From: Bacteroidaceae bacterium
GTDB taxonomy: Bacteria > Bacteroidota > Bacteroidia > Bacteroidales > Bacteroidaceae
Direction: 5' to 3'
DNA length: 38,169 nt
Assembly (NCBI GenBank): GCA_017935785.1
Contig: JAGBGU010000007.1
Location: 1 to 38,169 of the forward strand
Both the position numbers and the translations under genes were made by a program. Below, in pieces: positions 24,401-31,956 of the stretch. Position 1 is the stretch's first letter. Every line of letters begins with the position of its first letter. Below the pieces are notes generated by a model. The model was not told the DNA's origin and searched no databases. It saw nothing but the letters and a program-made list of their open reading frames with translations.

Positions 24401-24894
24401 TATTCGTACTTCAGCACGAACATGATTTCCTTATCAGCAGGAATGGTGTAAAGAGTGCTGAGAGCGAACTTGCGTGCGGTGTTCTTCTCGAATCCGCTAA
24501 GGTCTACGGGCTGTTCTACCACGGGAGCGCCATCCTCGTAAATCATTCCGGTTACCTTGTATGAGGGACGATACTGGAAGAAGGACATGCTGTCCACCAC
24601 TTCGCCCACATAACCCTTCAGTTCTTCCTTTGTAAACTTACTGGCCACATAGTAAACCACACCGCCCTGGGGATTGCTCTGCACACCATCAGTTCCGTTG
24701 TAGTCATAATCATTGTGCCACTGGAGCTTGATGTCGCTGGCGGGAGCTTGCCAGTTCAGTGTTACGTTGGAAAATGTCACATTGCCTGTCAATGTGTGCG
24801 GATTACCGTTCTGCGCCTTGGCATCGGTCATTCCGGCAAACAGACAGACTGCGGCCGCAGACAATGTGCAGCCTAATCGTTTTACGTTTAACAT
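21439..24894 (-). CDS. Large FN3-type repeat surface protein with sorting tail
   Basis: 1151 residues with a signal peptide (cleaved near GMTDAKAQ, residue 28). The body is about four repeats of 230-300 residues. Each repeat holds a jelly-roll-like unit with a recurring phrase (SKFTKEELKGYVGEVVDSMS, FDANDLIAYPNHKITAINTY, KFTKEELAGCVGYELNSLKF and FDASQVADKVGMEISHIRF). An FN3-like unit follows (YNVYRDGVKVN, YDIYRNGALVA, YRVYCNNEVVQ, YNVYCNGKAVA, then Y-x-V-T-A-V-Y). This resembles the adhesin-type repeats of Bacteroidales surface proteins. The C-terminus (VNGVYSIDGKMI, then LKKGIHIVNGKKIITK) looks like a T9SS sorting tail. No catalytic motif is visible. Monocistronic: candidate promoter 145 bp upstream and a terminator at 21162-21201. 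Confidence 0.85.
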   Translation of the reverse strand: MLNVKRLGCTLSAAAVCLFAGMTDAKAQNGNPHTLTGNVTFSNVTLNWQAPASDIKLQWHNDYDYNGTDGVQSNPQGGVVYYVASKFTKEELKGYVGEVVDSMSFFQYRPSYKVTGMIYEDGAPVVEQPVDLSGFEKNTARKFALSTLYTIPADKEIMFVLKYEYGYNQEMTAICDESPTIGKGNLTSLDGKTWSSNGPGDYLITAYVKNNDTQSVPDGYNVYRDGVKVNAELITETTYSLQGEADGKHDYYVTAVYGATEKKSATLTFNCTAITSHVPTVSSLKSSVEDLNGTLEWTAPLSRSSELTWSSKEFGTTIGGTSSTPKVWVKQEFDANDLIAYPNHKITAINTYTKGALTTVTIFVMKNGVIDYHQVIDEAVVKAMGEEGAWTKFTLATPYKLEAGNKYAFGCYFTHDKGVKPIATDNSVGLNKKGNSFSTSSPKSSGFEASNPSWKTLADGNIPGNFMLTADMVADGEETSAAPEIAGYDIYRNGALVAADVKELKYTDTVEDLGTYCYGVVAKGKDGRLSPAKEIDVTYTLPAAYEAPVILSSTIDENNKLDLTYSAEAIELKHYDAAAYMAGFAEEMPDLLYGAKFTKEELAGCVGYELNSLKFAIGEGLSTFHIEVYESGNPAPIYSEEMKDIEPGYVYTTNPSSKITIPADKDLYLVYKATLPANKSAIIVDAGPAVENGAVVSLTGGANWFKLGTIAPDLKDYNIVISGIAVPATGGSRAKAVVLGAQDEAFENLPEKIVAKAKDIDYTADEFGVESTVKPAKKAARLAPAKPKALSYRVYCNNEVVQDGESTSYTEIISNYGVFNYHVTAVYEKGWESPASRVISITNDIKQAPAAPYDLAGEEGEEGFNLTWKAASESPVLKVHNGNIDWKQGCGMTSSNNSGFQVMKFDASQVADKVGMEISHIRFGLIDNNVTSASVIVMKNENVIYEQEVDIETLVVGWNEVRLNNPVTIEAGQDLYVGYHLTYKKGVKPMAGDAGPAVAGYGDLISSSGSNGYWYSLMTKYKLDFNWVIEAVLKKPDTKMASRAKRAADAVTYNVYCNGKAVATGLETTTYAVAKGAYGRYTVTAVTGEVESAESNAINYSNATGIAGVEDVKATVNGVYSIDGKMINENGTTEGLKKGIHIVNGKKIITK

Positions 24895-25038
24895 AATTAA
24901 ATTAGTTTATAATTAATAATAATTTTTTGTGTGTCATAAACAATCCGGCCATATCCGCCTGTCTGCAGAATGAAGTTTTCCTTCGTTTACGCCATGCCGA
25001 TTATGGCAAAAATGACAGGAAATACGGCTATCGGGGCG

Positions 25039-25046
25039 CAAATTTA
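25039..25046 (-). promoter_or_regulatory. Candidate -7 box of the FN3-repeat gene
   Basis: TAAATTTG fits TAnnTTTG and would give a leader of about 140 nt. It is the only match I see in the 257-bp gap before the gene. Confidence 0.4.
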
Positions 25047-25100
25047 TACAATTCCGTTATAAGCCGCAACCAAAATGGCCACAAAAAACCCTTTATATAC

Positions 25101-25127
25101 AAGAAAAAGGACACATTTGTGCCCTTT
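25101..25127 (-). terminator. Terminator of the six-hairpin glycosidase gene
   Basis: On the minus strand AAAGGGCACA and TGTGTCCTTT pair over 10 bp with one G-U pair and a very short loop, followed by TTCTT, 25 bp past the stop codon. Confidence 0.5.
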
Positions 25128-25151
25128 CTGCATGAAGATACCGGAACATTG

Positions 25152-27206
25152 TCAGGGTTCCACGCCCATTTCTGTGAAACGGGCGGCGGCATTAAGGAAA
25201 TGGGCGGTAATCCAAAAGACGGTCCAGTTTTCGGAATAGCCGCCACGCAGTTTGTACACGTCGTCCATGTTGCCGCGCTGGGCAAAGTTGGTGTGCTGGA
25301 GCTGTTCGCCCTGTGAGCCGAAGGGGTCTGTAAGCTGGTAGCACGAACGGTACATCACGCGCGCCAGACGGCACAGGCGCTCGTCCTTGAGATGGCGGCC
25401 CATCTTGTACACCTCGGGGGCAAACAGTACGCCATAGACATCAATGTGCTGGTTTTGCGCCGACACTACGGTCCAACCGGTTGTCTTGAAACTATGGTCT
25501 GCCATACGACCGGCAGGAAGGGGAATGTCCCACACCACCACATAGCTGAGACATACATCCATGGCGTGTCTGGCCCATTGCAGATACTGCTTGTCACCGA
25601 AACGTTCATAGAGTTCCAAAAAACCCTGGAATGCTGCCCATGCCCCCTCCTTGTCCTCGCAAGTGGCATCGAGCGTGCCGCCCCAATAACAGCCGTCCAT
25701 CTGCAAATGGCGGTCGGCATAGAGCCGTGCGGCCTTCTCGGCGGCCTGACGGAAGGTGCGGTCTTTGAACAGGCGCGATGCAATGGCAAGGGGAGCTATG
25801 TAGAAACCTTCGTTGGTGGATACGGGATTCCATTCGTCCGACAGAATGCGGCGGCTCACGCCCCGGCATGCCTCTTCCAGAAACGCCTCCCACTTGTCCG
25901 TATCAAACTTGCGGCCTTTGCGGGCACTCTCTATAGCCTTTGCAAAATTGTACATGGCCTGTCCGCAGGAAACTGGGTCGCCCCCACCCTTCCAGCTGCC
26001 GTCGGAATAAATGACGGGGAACAGTCCGTTCTGCGGATCCACCGTACTGCCGCTCAGGAAGTCCAGACTGCGCTGAATCTTGTCGGGGATGGAATCATCG
26101 GCCAGACGCTTGCCAAGCACCTGCAGATAGTAGCCCGGGGAATCCGCCTGTCCGCACCAGCCCATGGTAACGGCCTTACGCGAGCGCATATCATACATAT
26201 TATATCCTGCCGCTCCGCCGCCGAGTTCCATCCAGCGGCTTTGCGAAAAGCGGTATTTGCCCTGTACTATCTCGCCGAAGGAGGGGAAGCGCTCGGCATC
26301 GTAAGGCCTGAAAAGGTCGAGCGAGGTATAGAGCGGACGCTGAAAGCCCGTTCCTCGCGCGGTAATGGGATATGCTTCCAGGGCAAACTCTTTCTCTATA
26401 ACCTGCCCTGGCTCCATATCTATATAGGTGTCGGTATAGGCCATTGGGGTGCGCTGCAAGGCTTTGGCAATGCTATGAGTGCGGTTATAGCCGATGGGGC
26501 CGCTATAGAGTACCAGGCTGCCGGCATCGCGCTGTGCCTCAACACCCATGGACCACCAAAGGTCCTGGCGCTTTGTCCCTCTGACGGGCGAAGGGGTGGT
26601 GTGCAACGCAACGGCGTAGCTCCCGGCTGCATCCTCAAGCATGGCAAAGGGCATGGGATAACGGTGTTCCTCAAAGATGGCAAACTCGCCCTCAGCACCT
26701 GTATAAACCGGGATAATGCGGTCATTCACCCTGGCTCCGTTCTTGTTGCCGTAATACAGGATACCGGGCAGGAAGGGACGCAGGGCCGTTCCCCAGACCT
26801 GCCAGCGCACAGCAAGGGTTACGCCTTTCAAGGGCTCACGGCCCTTCCATTCATAGCGGCGCACACAACGAAGCAGATTTCCGTCCGTAACACGATAGGC
26901 ATCCCGCAGATGCAACGTTCCGCCCTGCAACTCCATCTGTCCCTTTACTATGGTCCACTCGCCGCTCTTCTCCGTTTCGGCTGGCTGTGCATGGTGCCAG
27001 TCGGTCATCCATCCGTCCTTCCATCCTGCGGCCACTGACCACAAACCTTCCGATGGAGCTGCCGCCACTTCCTTGCCGTCCACTACAAACACGGGGACAT
27101 TGTCCCTAAAACGCACCTCAGTCTGCGCCAAGGCGACACAAGCTACAGTCATCTGCACAAGGCAATACGCTGTAATTCTAAGAATCCTTATTGACATTGT
27201 TTTCAT
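25152..27206 (-). CDS. Secreted six-hairpin glycosidase-like protein
   Basis: 684 residues with a signal peptide (KTMSIRILRITAYCLVQMTVACVALAQ). The N-terminal 250 residues are beta-rich; the C-terminal 400 look like an alpha/alpha toroid (SLDFLSGSTVDPQNGLFPVI, AMYNFAKAIESARKG, GAWAAFQGFLELYERFGD and LQWARHAMDVCLSYVVVWD), as in six-hairpin glycosidases and polysaccharide lyases. I cannot name the GH family or substrate. Possible starts: ATG 27251, ATG 27227 (overlapping the stop TGA of the HU-like gene, implying coupling), ATG 27221 and ATG 27206. I list the last because it opens a compact signal peptide; 27227 is a serious alternative. The gene is downstream of, and probably co-transcribed with, the HU-like gene. 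Confidence 0.78.
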   Translation of the reverse strand: MKTMSIRILRITAYCLVQMTVACVALAQTEVRFRDNVPVFVVDGKEVAAAPSEGLWSVAAGWKDGWMTDWHHAQPAETEKSGEWTIVKGQMELQGGTLHLRDAYRVTDGNLLRCVRRYEWKGREPLKGVTLAVRWQVWGTALRPFLPGILYYGNKNGARVNDRIIPVYTGAEGEFAIFEEHRYPMPFAMLEDAAGSYAVALHTTPSPVRGTKRQDLWWSMGVEAQRDAGSLVLYSGPIGYNRTHSIAKALQRTPMAYTDTYIDMEPGQVIEKEFALEAYPITARGTGFQRPLYTSLDLFRPYDAERFPSFGEIVQGKYRFSQSRWMELGGGAAGYNMYDMRSRKAVTMGWCGQADSPGYYLQVLGKRLADDSIPDKIQRSLDFLSGSTVDPQNGLFPVIYSDGSWKGGGDPVSCGQAMYNFAKAIESARKGRKFDTDKWEAFLEEACRGVSRRILSDEWNPVSTNEGFYIAPLAIASRLFKDRTFRQAAEKAARLYADRHLQMDGCYWGGTLDATCEDKEGAWAAFQGFLELYERFGDKQYLQWARHAMDVCLSYVVVWDIPLPAGRMADHSFKTTGWTVVSAQNQHIDVYGVLFAPEVYKMGRHLKDERLCRLARVMYRSCYQLTDPFGSQGEQLQHTNFAQRGNMDDVYKLRGGYSENWTVFWITAHFLNAAARFTEMGVEP

Positions 27207-27223
27207 GATTTTGCCTGACATAA

Positions 27224-27862
27224 TCATTCCTCTATTTCCCTTAACACCCATGTCTTATGTGTAGCAGAACCGTAGGTGTCAATAGGGCTATCCGGCTTAC
27301 GACATTCGGCCTTCAGCTCCCTGGATGCGGTTGAACGAGACAGATCGTTGAGCGCGCAATACTGGTACAGACTGATACTGCCGTTTTCCTTGATGAACTC
27401 CACTGCCCTTTCTATGCGTTCCGCCTTGGAATAAGCCGACTTGCTTATCCTGTTTACTCCTCCGCGGCAGCGCTCAAAGGTCATCTTCTGCCTGAGCGCC
27501 TTTACCAGCATCTTGTCCGACTTGAAATTTATGTCCCTCACCTTGACGTGGCGGTACTTCATCTTGTCTTCGTTGCCCTCCATCTCTGTGGGTTTGTCAT
27601 CATCGAAATCCAATGACACTGAGAGGGTACACAGACCGTCAATCTTTACCGTATAGCCCAGGGAAAGGTAATCCACCAGCGTGTCCGCAAGTGTCATCAG
27701 CATTCCGCTCACTATTCCTTCGCGGTACACTCCGGACTTCAACTGGATGCGTTCCACCAGTTCCTTGGTACTAATCTGCCTGTTAACCAACATCTTGGGA
27801 CAAACCTTCTTTTTTTCTCCACCGATAGCCTCTGGTAATTCCTGCAAATAATACTTTACCAT
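27224..27862 (-). CDS. HU-like DNA-binding protein with C-terminal winged-helix-like part
   Basis: 212 residues, cytoplasmic. Residues 1-125 match the divergent HU/IHF-like proteins of Bacteroidales (KYYLQELPEA, then ISTKELVERIQLKSGVYREG, LADTLVDYLSLGYTVKIDGL and the basic RHVKVRDINFKSDKMLVKAL). Residues 140-205 look like a helix-turn-helix with RNA/DNA-binding character (ISLYQYCALNDLSRSTASRE, then THKTWVLRE). These proteins bend or coat DNA; many sit beside surface-glycan or mobile loci, but the target is unknown. Its upstream DNA holds the 21-bp palindrome array (27969-28067), 106 bp before the start codon, so it could bind there. The stop overlaps a start codon of the glycosidase gene. I see no clear -7 box. 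Confidence 0.83.
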   Translation of the reverse strand: MVKYYLQELPEAIGGEKKKVCPKMLVNRQISTKELVERIQLKSGVYREGIVSGMLMTLADTLVDYLSLGYTVKIDGLCTLSVSLDFDDDKPTEMEGNEDKMKYRHVKVRDINFKSDKMLVKALRQKMTFERCRGGVNRISKSAYSKAERIERAVEFIKENGSISLYQYCALNDLSRSTASRELKAECRKPDSPIDTYGSATHKTWVLREIEE

Positions 27863-28248
27863 GTTCTTCCTCCTTCTATTTTAAACAGTATTAAACTTTT
27901 GTTCTGACAGTAGTAAAATTGTTTTTTTATTTAACTGAAAAAGTTTTTTCTTAACACTCAAATTCTTGTTCCAGCAGTTGGAATACATATTTCAGCTGCT
28001 GAAATACATGTTTCATGAGCTGAAATATATGTTTCAGCCGCTGAAACAAAACTTTCACAGTGCAAAAATAACAATTATAGCGCTGTCTTACAACAATTTC
28101 AGCGTTATATTTCAGAAAAGTAGCAATATTGATGTTTTTGGCCATGCATTTATAGCATTTTCTGAAGATATGTTGTGCTCTACGGAAGAGCAAAGAGCAT
28201 TGCCTGAGCATACGTTTCCTGGCTGGAATGAGGACGAAGAATATCCCA
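27863..28248. other. Gene-free interval upstream of the HU-like gene
   Basis: Holds the AT-rich presumed promoter region of the HU-like gene (27863-27968, no convincing TAnnTTTG), the palindrome array (27969-28067) and about 180 bp in which I see nothing. Frames of 113 and 206 codons cross it on both strands but are by-products of the 21-bp repeat or overlap nifJ. Confidence 0.5.
27969..28067. repeat. Five 15-bp palindromes at exact 21-bp spacing
   Basis: Units TTCCAGCAGTTGGAA (27969-27983), TTTCAGCTGCTGAAA (27990-28004), TTTCATGAGCTGAAA (28011-28025), TTTCAGCCGCTGAAA (28032-28046) and a decayed TTTCACAGTGCAAAA (28053-28067) have centres exactly 21 bp apart (27976, 27997, 28018, 28039, 28060). 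The 6-bp spacers are also similar (TACATA, TACATG, TATATG). The outer units are the most degraded. The array is 106 bp upstream of the HU-like gene. Confidence 0.88.
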
Positions 28249-28294
28249 TAAAAAAATGTGTGGAAAACCCACATTGCTGCGGTTTTCCACACAT
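28248..28294 (-). terminator. Terminator of nifJ
   Basis: ATGTGTGGAAAACC (28256-28269) pairs perfectly with GGTTTTCCACACAT (28281-28294), followed on the minus strand by seven T. It begins 26 bp past the nifJ stop codon. Confidence 0.92.
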
Positions 28295-28320
28295 ATCATC
28301 GTGTTTGAATTATATCTTTA

Positions 28321-31300
28321 TCAGTCGAGACTCCAGTCTTCCTGAGACTTGCGGATGTAGCTCTTGTAACGGCGCTGTGCGGCTACCTTACAAGCATCGT
28401 AGAGTTCCTGTGCGGCATCGGGGGCTGCCTTCTTCAGTGAAAGGAAGCGTACCTCGCCCTCGAGGAAATCCTGGAACTTGTCCCAGTTGGGTTCCTTGCT
28501 GTCCATCTGGAAGGGGTTCTTTCCTTCCTCAGCCAATGCAGGATTCAGACGCCACAAGTGCCAGTAGCCACACTCAACTGCCTTAGCCTCCTCGGCCTGG
28601 CTCTTGCCCATACCGCCCTTGGCACGGAGTCCGTGGTTGATACAGGGAGCGTAGGCGATGATGAGCGAAGGTCCGTGCCATGCCTCGGCCTCGCGGATAG
28701 CCTTGAGGCACTGGCTCTGGTCGGCACCCATTGCCACCTGTGCCACATATACATTGCCGTAGGTGGCCTGCATCAGACCAAGGTCCTTCTTGCCCACACG
28801 CTTGCCGTTGGCGGCGAACTGTGCGATGGCACCGATAGGAGTAGCCTTTGAAGCCTGACCTCCGGTGTTGGAGTAAACTTCGGTATCGAGCACGAAGACA
28901 TTTACGTCCTCACCGCTACCGATAACGTGGTCGAGACCACCATAACCGATATCGTAAGAGGCACCGTCGCCGCCGATAATCCACTGGCTGCGCTTAACCA
29001 GATAATGGTCAAGTTCCTTCAGCTGCTTGCAAACCTCGCATCCTGCGGCAGCACCTTCGGCAATGAAGGGCTTGAGCACAGCTGCGGCAGCCTTAGAGCC
29101 TTCGGCATCGTTCTGCTGGTCAATCCACTGCTGGGCTGCAGCCTTATACTCGGCAGAAGCACCGTCGGCAGCGATTACCTGCTTCAAGAGTTCGGTAATG
29201 CGGCTCTTCATCTTCTTGTTTGCCAATACCATACCCATTCCGAACTCGCAGAAGTCCTCGAAGAGTGAGTTGCCCCATGCAGGACCCTGACCCTTGGCGT
29301 TGGTGGTATAGGGCGTAGAAGGAATTGAACCGGAATAGATTGAAGAGCAACCGGTTGCGTTGGCCACCATTTCGCGGTCGCCAAAGAGCTGGCTGATGAG
29401 CTTGACATAAGGAGTCTCGCCACAACCTGAACAAGCACCGCTGAACTCGAAGAGAGGCTGTGCAAACTGGCTGTTCTTGGGGCTCTGCTTGATGTCCACC
29501 AGGTCCTGCTTGCTGGCCACCTGCTTCACGCAGTACGTCCAGTTGGTATCCTCCTGAATCATTTCGGCTGAAGAAGAGTCATAAGCAACCATCTTCAGTG
29601 CGGGACCGCCCAACTTGGGATTGCCGGGACATACGTCGGCACAGTTGCCGCAGCCCAGACAGTCCTTCACGTCTACCTGGATAACGAAGTGCATGCCCTT
29701 CATGGGAGCGGGAGCCTTCATCTCGAGGGTCTTTCCCTGGAAGCCTGCCACCTCGGCATCAGTCATCACGAAGGGACGGATGGCTGCGTGGGGACAAACA
29801 AAGGCACACTTGTTACACTGGATACAGTTCTCGGCATTCCACTGGGGCACGAAAGCTGCCACACCACGCTTTTCATAAGCAGAGGTTCCCTGTTGCCAAG
29901 TTCCGTCCTCAATACCCTTGTATGCGCTTACGGGCAGAAGGTCGCCATTCTGTGCGTTGATTACGCGTACCAGATTGTTGATGAAGTCGGGGTCATCGTT
30001 TGCCACCTTCTCATCGGCAGGCAGAGAAGCCCAGGCGGGATCTACGGGCAGTACCTTGTACTCACCGCCGCGGTCTACGGCTGCAAAGTTCATATCCACC
30101 ACATCCTGGCCCTTCTTGCCATAAGACTTGACAATGGCTTTCTTCATCTGGTCTACGGCCAATTCTACGGGGATAACCTCGGTGATGCGGAAGAATGCAG
30201 ACTGGAGAATGGTGTTTGTACGGTTGCCCAAACCTATTTCCTGAGCAATCTTGGTTGCATTGATATAGTAAACGGTAATGTTCTTTTCGGCAAAATACTT
30301 CTTCAGATTGTTGGGGATGAAGTTTACCAGCTCCTCGCCTTCGAAAATGGTATTAAGCAAGAACTGGCCTCCGGGCTGCAAGCCGCGAAGCACGTCATAC
30401 ATGCGCAGATAAGCCTGGACATGGCATGCCACAAAGTTGGGAGTCTTGATCTGGTATGTAGAACGAATGGGGGTATCGCCGAAACGAAGGTGTGAGCAGG
30501 TGAAACCTCCTGACTTCTTTGAGTCATAAGAGAAGTAGGCCTGGCAATACTTGTCGGTATTGTCTCCTATAATCTTCACTGAATTCTTGTTGGCGCCAAC
30601 GGTTCCGTCTGCACCCAAACCGAAGAACTTGGCCTCGAAGATGCCCTTTCCGCCCAGTGCCATCTCTTCCTTAACAGGCAATGAGGTAAAGGTAAGGTCG
30701 TCCACAATACCCACGGTAAAGTGGTCCTTGGGCTGGGGAAGTTCCAGATTCTCGTATACACCAAGAATCATGGTAGGAGTAACGTCGGCAGAGCCTAATG
30801 CGTAACGTCCGCCCACGATGAGAGGTTTGCGTTCTGTTGCATAGAAGGCATCCTTGACATCGAGCAACAGAGGTTCGCCGTTGCTTCCGGGTTCCTTTGT
30901 ACGGTCAAGAACTGCAATACGCTGGCAGGTTTCGGGAACTGCCGCCAACAGGTGCTTCACGCTGAAGGGACGGTACAGATGAACGCTGACCATACCATAC
31001 TTCTTGCCGTTGGCATTGGCATAGTCAATGGCCTCGCGGGCAGCCTCGGTGGCACTACCCATCAGGATGATTACCTCGGTAGCATCTTCGGCTCCGTAGT
31101 AAGAGAACAGTTTATATTCACGGCCTGTACGTTCGCTGATGGCTGCCATGTACTTTTCTACAATTGCGGGAACAGCATCGTAATAGCGGTTGCAGGACTC
31201 GCGGTGAGCAAAGAATGTCTCGGGGTTCTCTGCCATACCCTTTGCCAAAGGACGTTCGGGGGTGAGGGCACGAGAGCGGAACTCGCTCACAGCCTTCTGG

Positions 31301-31893
31301 TCTACAAGGTCGCGAACATCATCTTCCTCAATGAGTTCCACCTTCTGATACTCATGAGAGGTACGGAAACCGTCGAAGAAGTTGATGAAGGGTACGCGAG
31401 CCTCAATTGCAGCCAAATGTGCTACGGCACTGAGGTCCATAACCTCCTGCACGCTGCCTTCTGCCAACATGGCAAAACCAGTCTGACGGCAAGCCATCAC
31501 GTCACTATGGTCACCAAAGATGCTGAGCGTATGTGTGGCCACTGTACGGGCTGACACATGGAATACGCTGGGGAGCAACTCTCCGGCAATCTTGTACATA
31601 TTGGGGATCATCAGCAACAGACCCTGGGATGCGGTGAAAGTTGTAGTGAGCGCACCGGCCTGGAGCGAACCATGCACGGCTCCGGCAGCACCACCTTCGG
31701 ACTGCATTTCCTGTACCATTACTGTGTCGCCAAAAAGGTTCTTACGACCCTGAGCGGCCCATTCGTCCACATGCTCCGCCATGGGAGATGAGGGAGTGAT
31801 GGGATAGATGGCAGCCACCTCGCTGAACATATAGGCTACATGTCCGGCACAGGTATTACCATCCCATGTCACAAATTTCTTTTCTTTTGCCAT
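28321..31893 (-). CDS. nifJ: Pyruvate:ferredoxin (flavodoxin) oxidoreductase
   Basis: 1190 residues, the full single-chain form. It oxidises pyruvate with CoA to acetyl-CoA and CO2 and reduces ferredoxin, the central step of sugar fermentation in this group. The N-terminal pyruvate-binding domain starts FVTWDGNTCAGHVAYMFSEV and includes YPITPSSPMAEH. Two 4Fe-4S motifs (CIQCNKCAFVCPHA near 690, CLGCGNCADVCPGNP near 745) form the ferredoxin domain. FSGACSGCGETPYVK (near 820) provides further cluster cysteines, and GGDGASYDIGYGGLDHVIGS with TEVYSNTGGQ (about 970-1015) binds thiamine diphosphate. All key cysteines are present. A TTG (31902) three codons upstream is possible, but MAKEKKFVTWDG from the ATG at 31893 is the family's usual start. 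No clear -7 box is seen in the 63-bp gap to the ATPase gene. Confidence 0.97.
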   Translation of the reverse strand: MAKEKKFVTWDGNTCAGHVAYMFSEVAAIYPITPSSPMAEHVDEWAAQGRKNLFGDTVMVQEMQSEGGAAGAVHGSLQAGALTTTFTASQGLLLMIPNMYKIAGELLPSVFHVSARTVATHTLSIFGDHSDVMACRQTGFAMLAEGSVQEVMDLSAVAHLAAIEARVPFINFFDGFRTSHEYQKVELIEEDDVRDLVDQKAVSEFRSRALTPERPLAKGMAENPETFFAHRESCNRYYDAVPAIVEKYMAAISERTGREYKLFSYYGAEDATEVIILMGSATEAAREAIDYANANGKKYGMVSVHLYRPFSVKHLLAAVPETCQRIAVLDRTKEPGSNGEPLLLDVKDAFYATERKPLIVGGRYALGSADVTPTMILGVYENLELPQPKDHFTVGIVDDLTFTSLPVKEEMALGGKGIFEAKFFGLGADGTVGANKNSVKIIGDNTDKYCQAYFSYDSKKSGGFTCSHLRFGDTPIRSTYQIKTPNFVACHVQAYLRMYDVLRGLQPGGQFLLNTIFEGEELVNFIPNNLKKYFAEKNITVYYINATKIAQEIGLGNRTNTILQSAFFRITEVIPVELAVDQMKKAIVKSYGKKGQDVVDMNFAAVDRGGEYKVLPVDPAWASLPADEKVANDDPDFINNLVRVINAQNGDLLPVSAYKGIEDGTWQQGTSAYEKRGVAAFVPQWNAENCIQCNKCAFVCPHAAIRPFVMTDAEVAGFQGKTLEMKAPAPMKGMHFVIQVDVKDCLGCGNCADVCPGNPKLGGPALKMVAYDSSSAEMIQEDTNWTYCVKQVASKQDLVDIKQSPKNSQFAQPLFEFSGACSGCGETPYVKLISQLFGDREMVANATGCSSIYSGSIPSTPYTTNAKGQGPAWGNSLFEDFCEFGMGMVLANKKMKSRITELLKQVIAADGASAEYKAAAQQWIDQQNDAEGSKAAAAVLKPFIAEGAAAGCEVCKQLKELDHYLVKRSQWIIGGDGASYDIGYGGLDHVIGSGEDVNVFVLDTEVYSNTGGQASKATPIGAIAQFAANGKRVGKKDLGLMQATYGNVYVAQVAMGADQSQCLKAIREAEAWHGPSLIIAYAPCINHGLRAKGGMGKSQAEEAKAVECGYWHLWRLNPALAEEGKNPFQMDSKEPNWDKFQDFLEGEVRFLSLKKAAPDAAQELYDACKVAAQRRYKSYIRKSQEDWSLD

Positions 31894-31956
31894 AATCGTC
31901 AATGTTTAATTATGTATAAATATATATCGTCTTCTTATTTTTTCTATGTCTAAAGG

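Noticed and set aside
25392..27038. Plus-strand 548-codon frame opposite the glycosidase gene
   Set aside because: Antisense shadow of a well-supported secreted protein; no start context or motif.
27969..28067. CRISPR-like array
   Set aside because: The units are palindromes with 6-bp spacers that resemble each other, and no cas genes are near; the same applies to 21082-21159, with 10-bp spacers.
27951..28292. Minus-strand 113-codon frame with heptads like HIFQLMKHVFQQLK
   Set aside because: The heptads are the translation of the palindromic 21-bp array and appear on both strands; the frame also begins inside the nifJ terminator hairpin.
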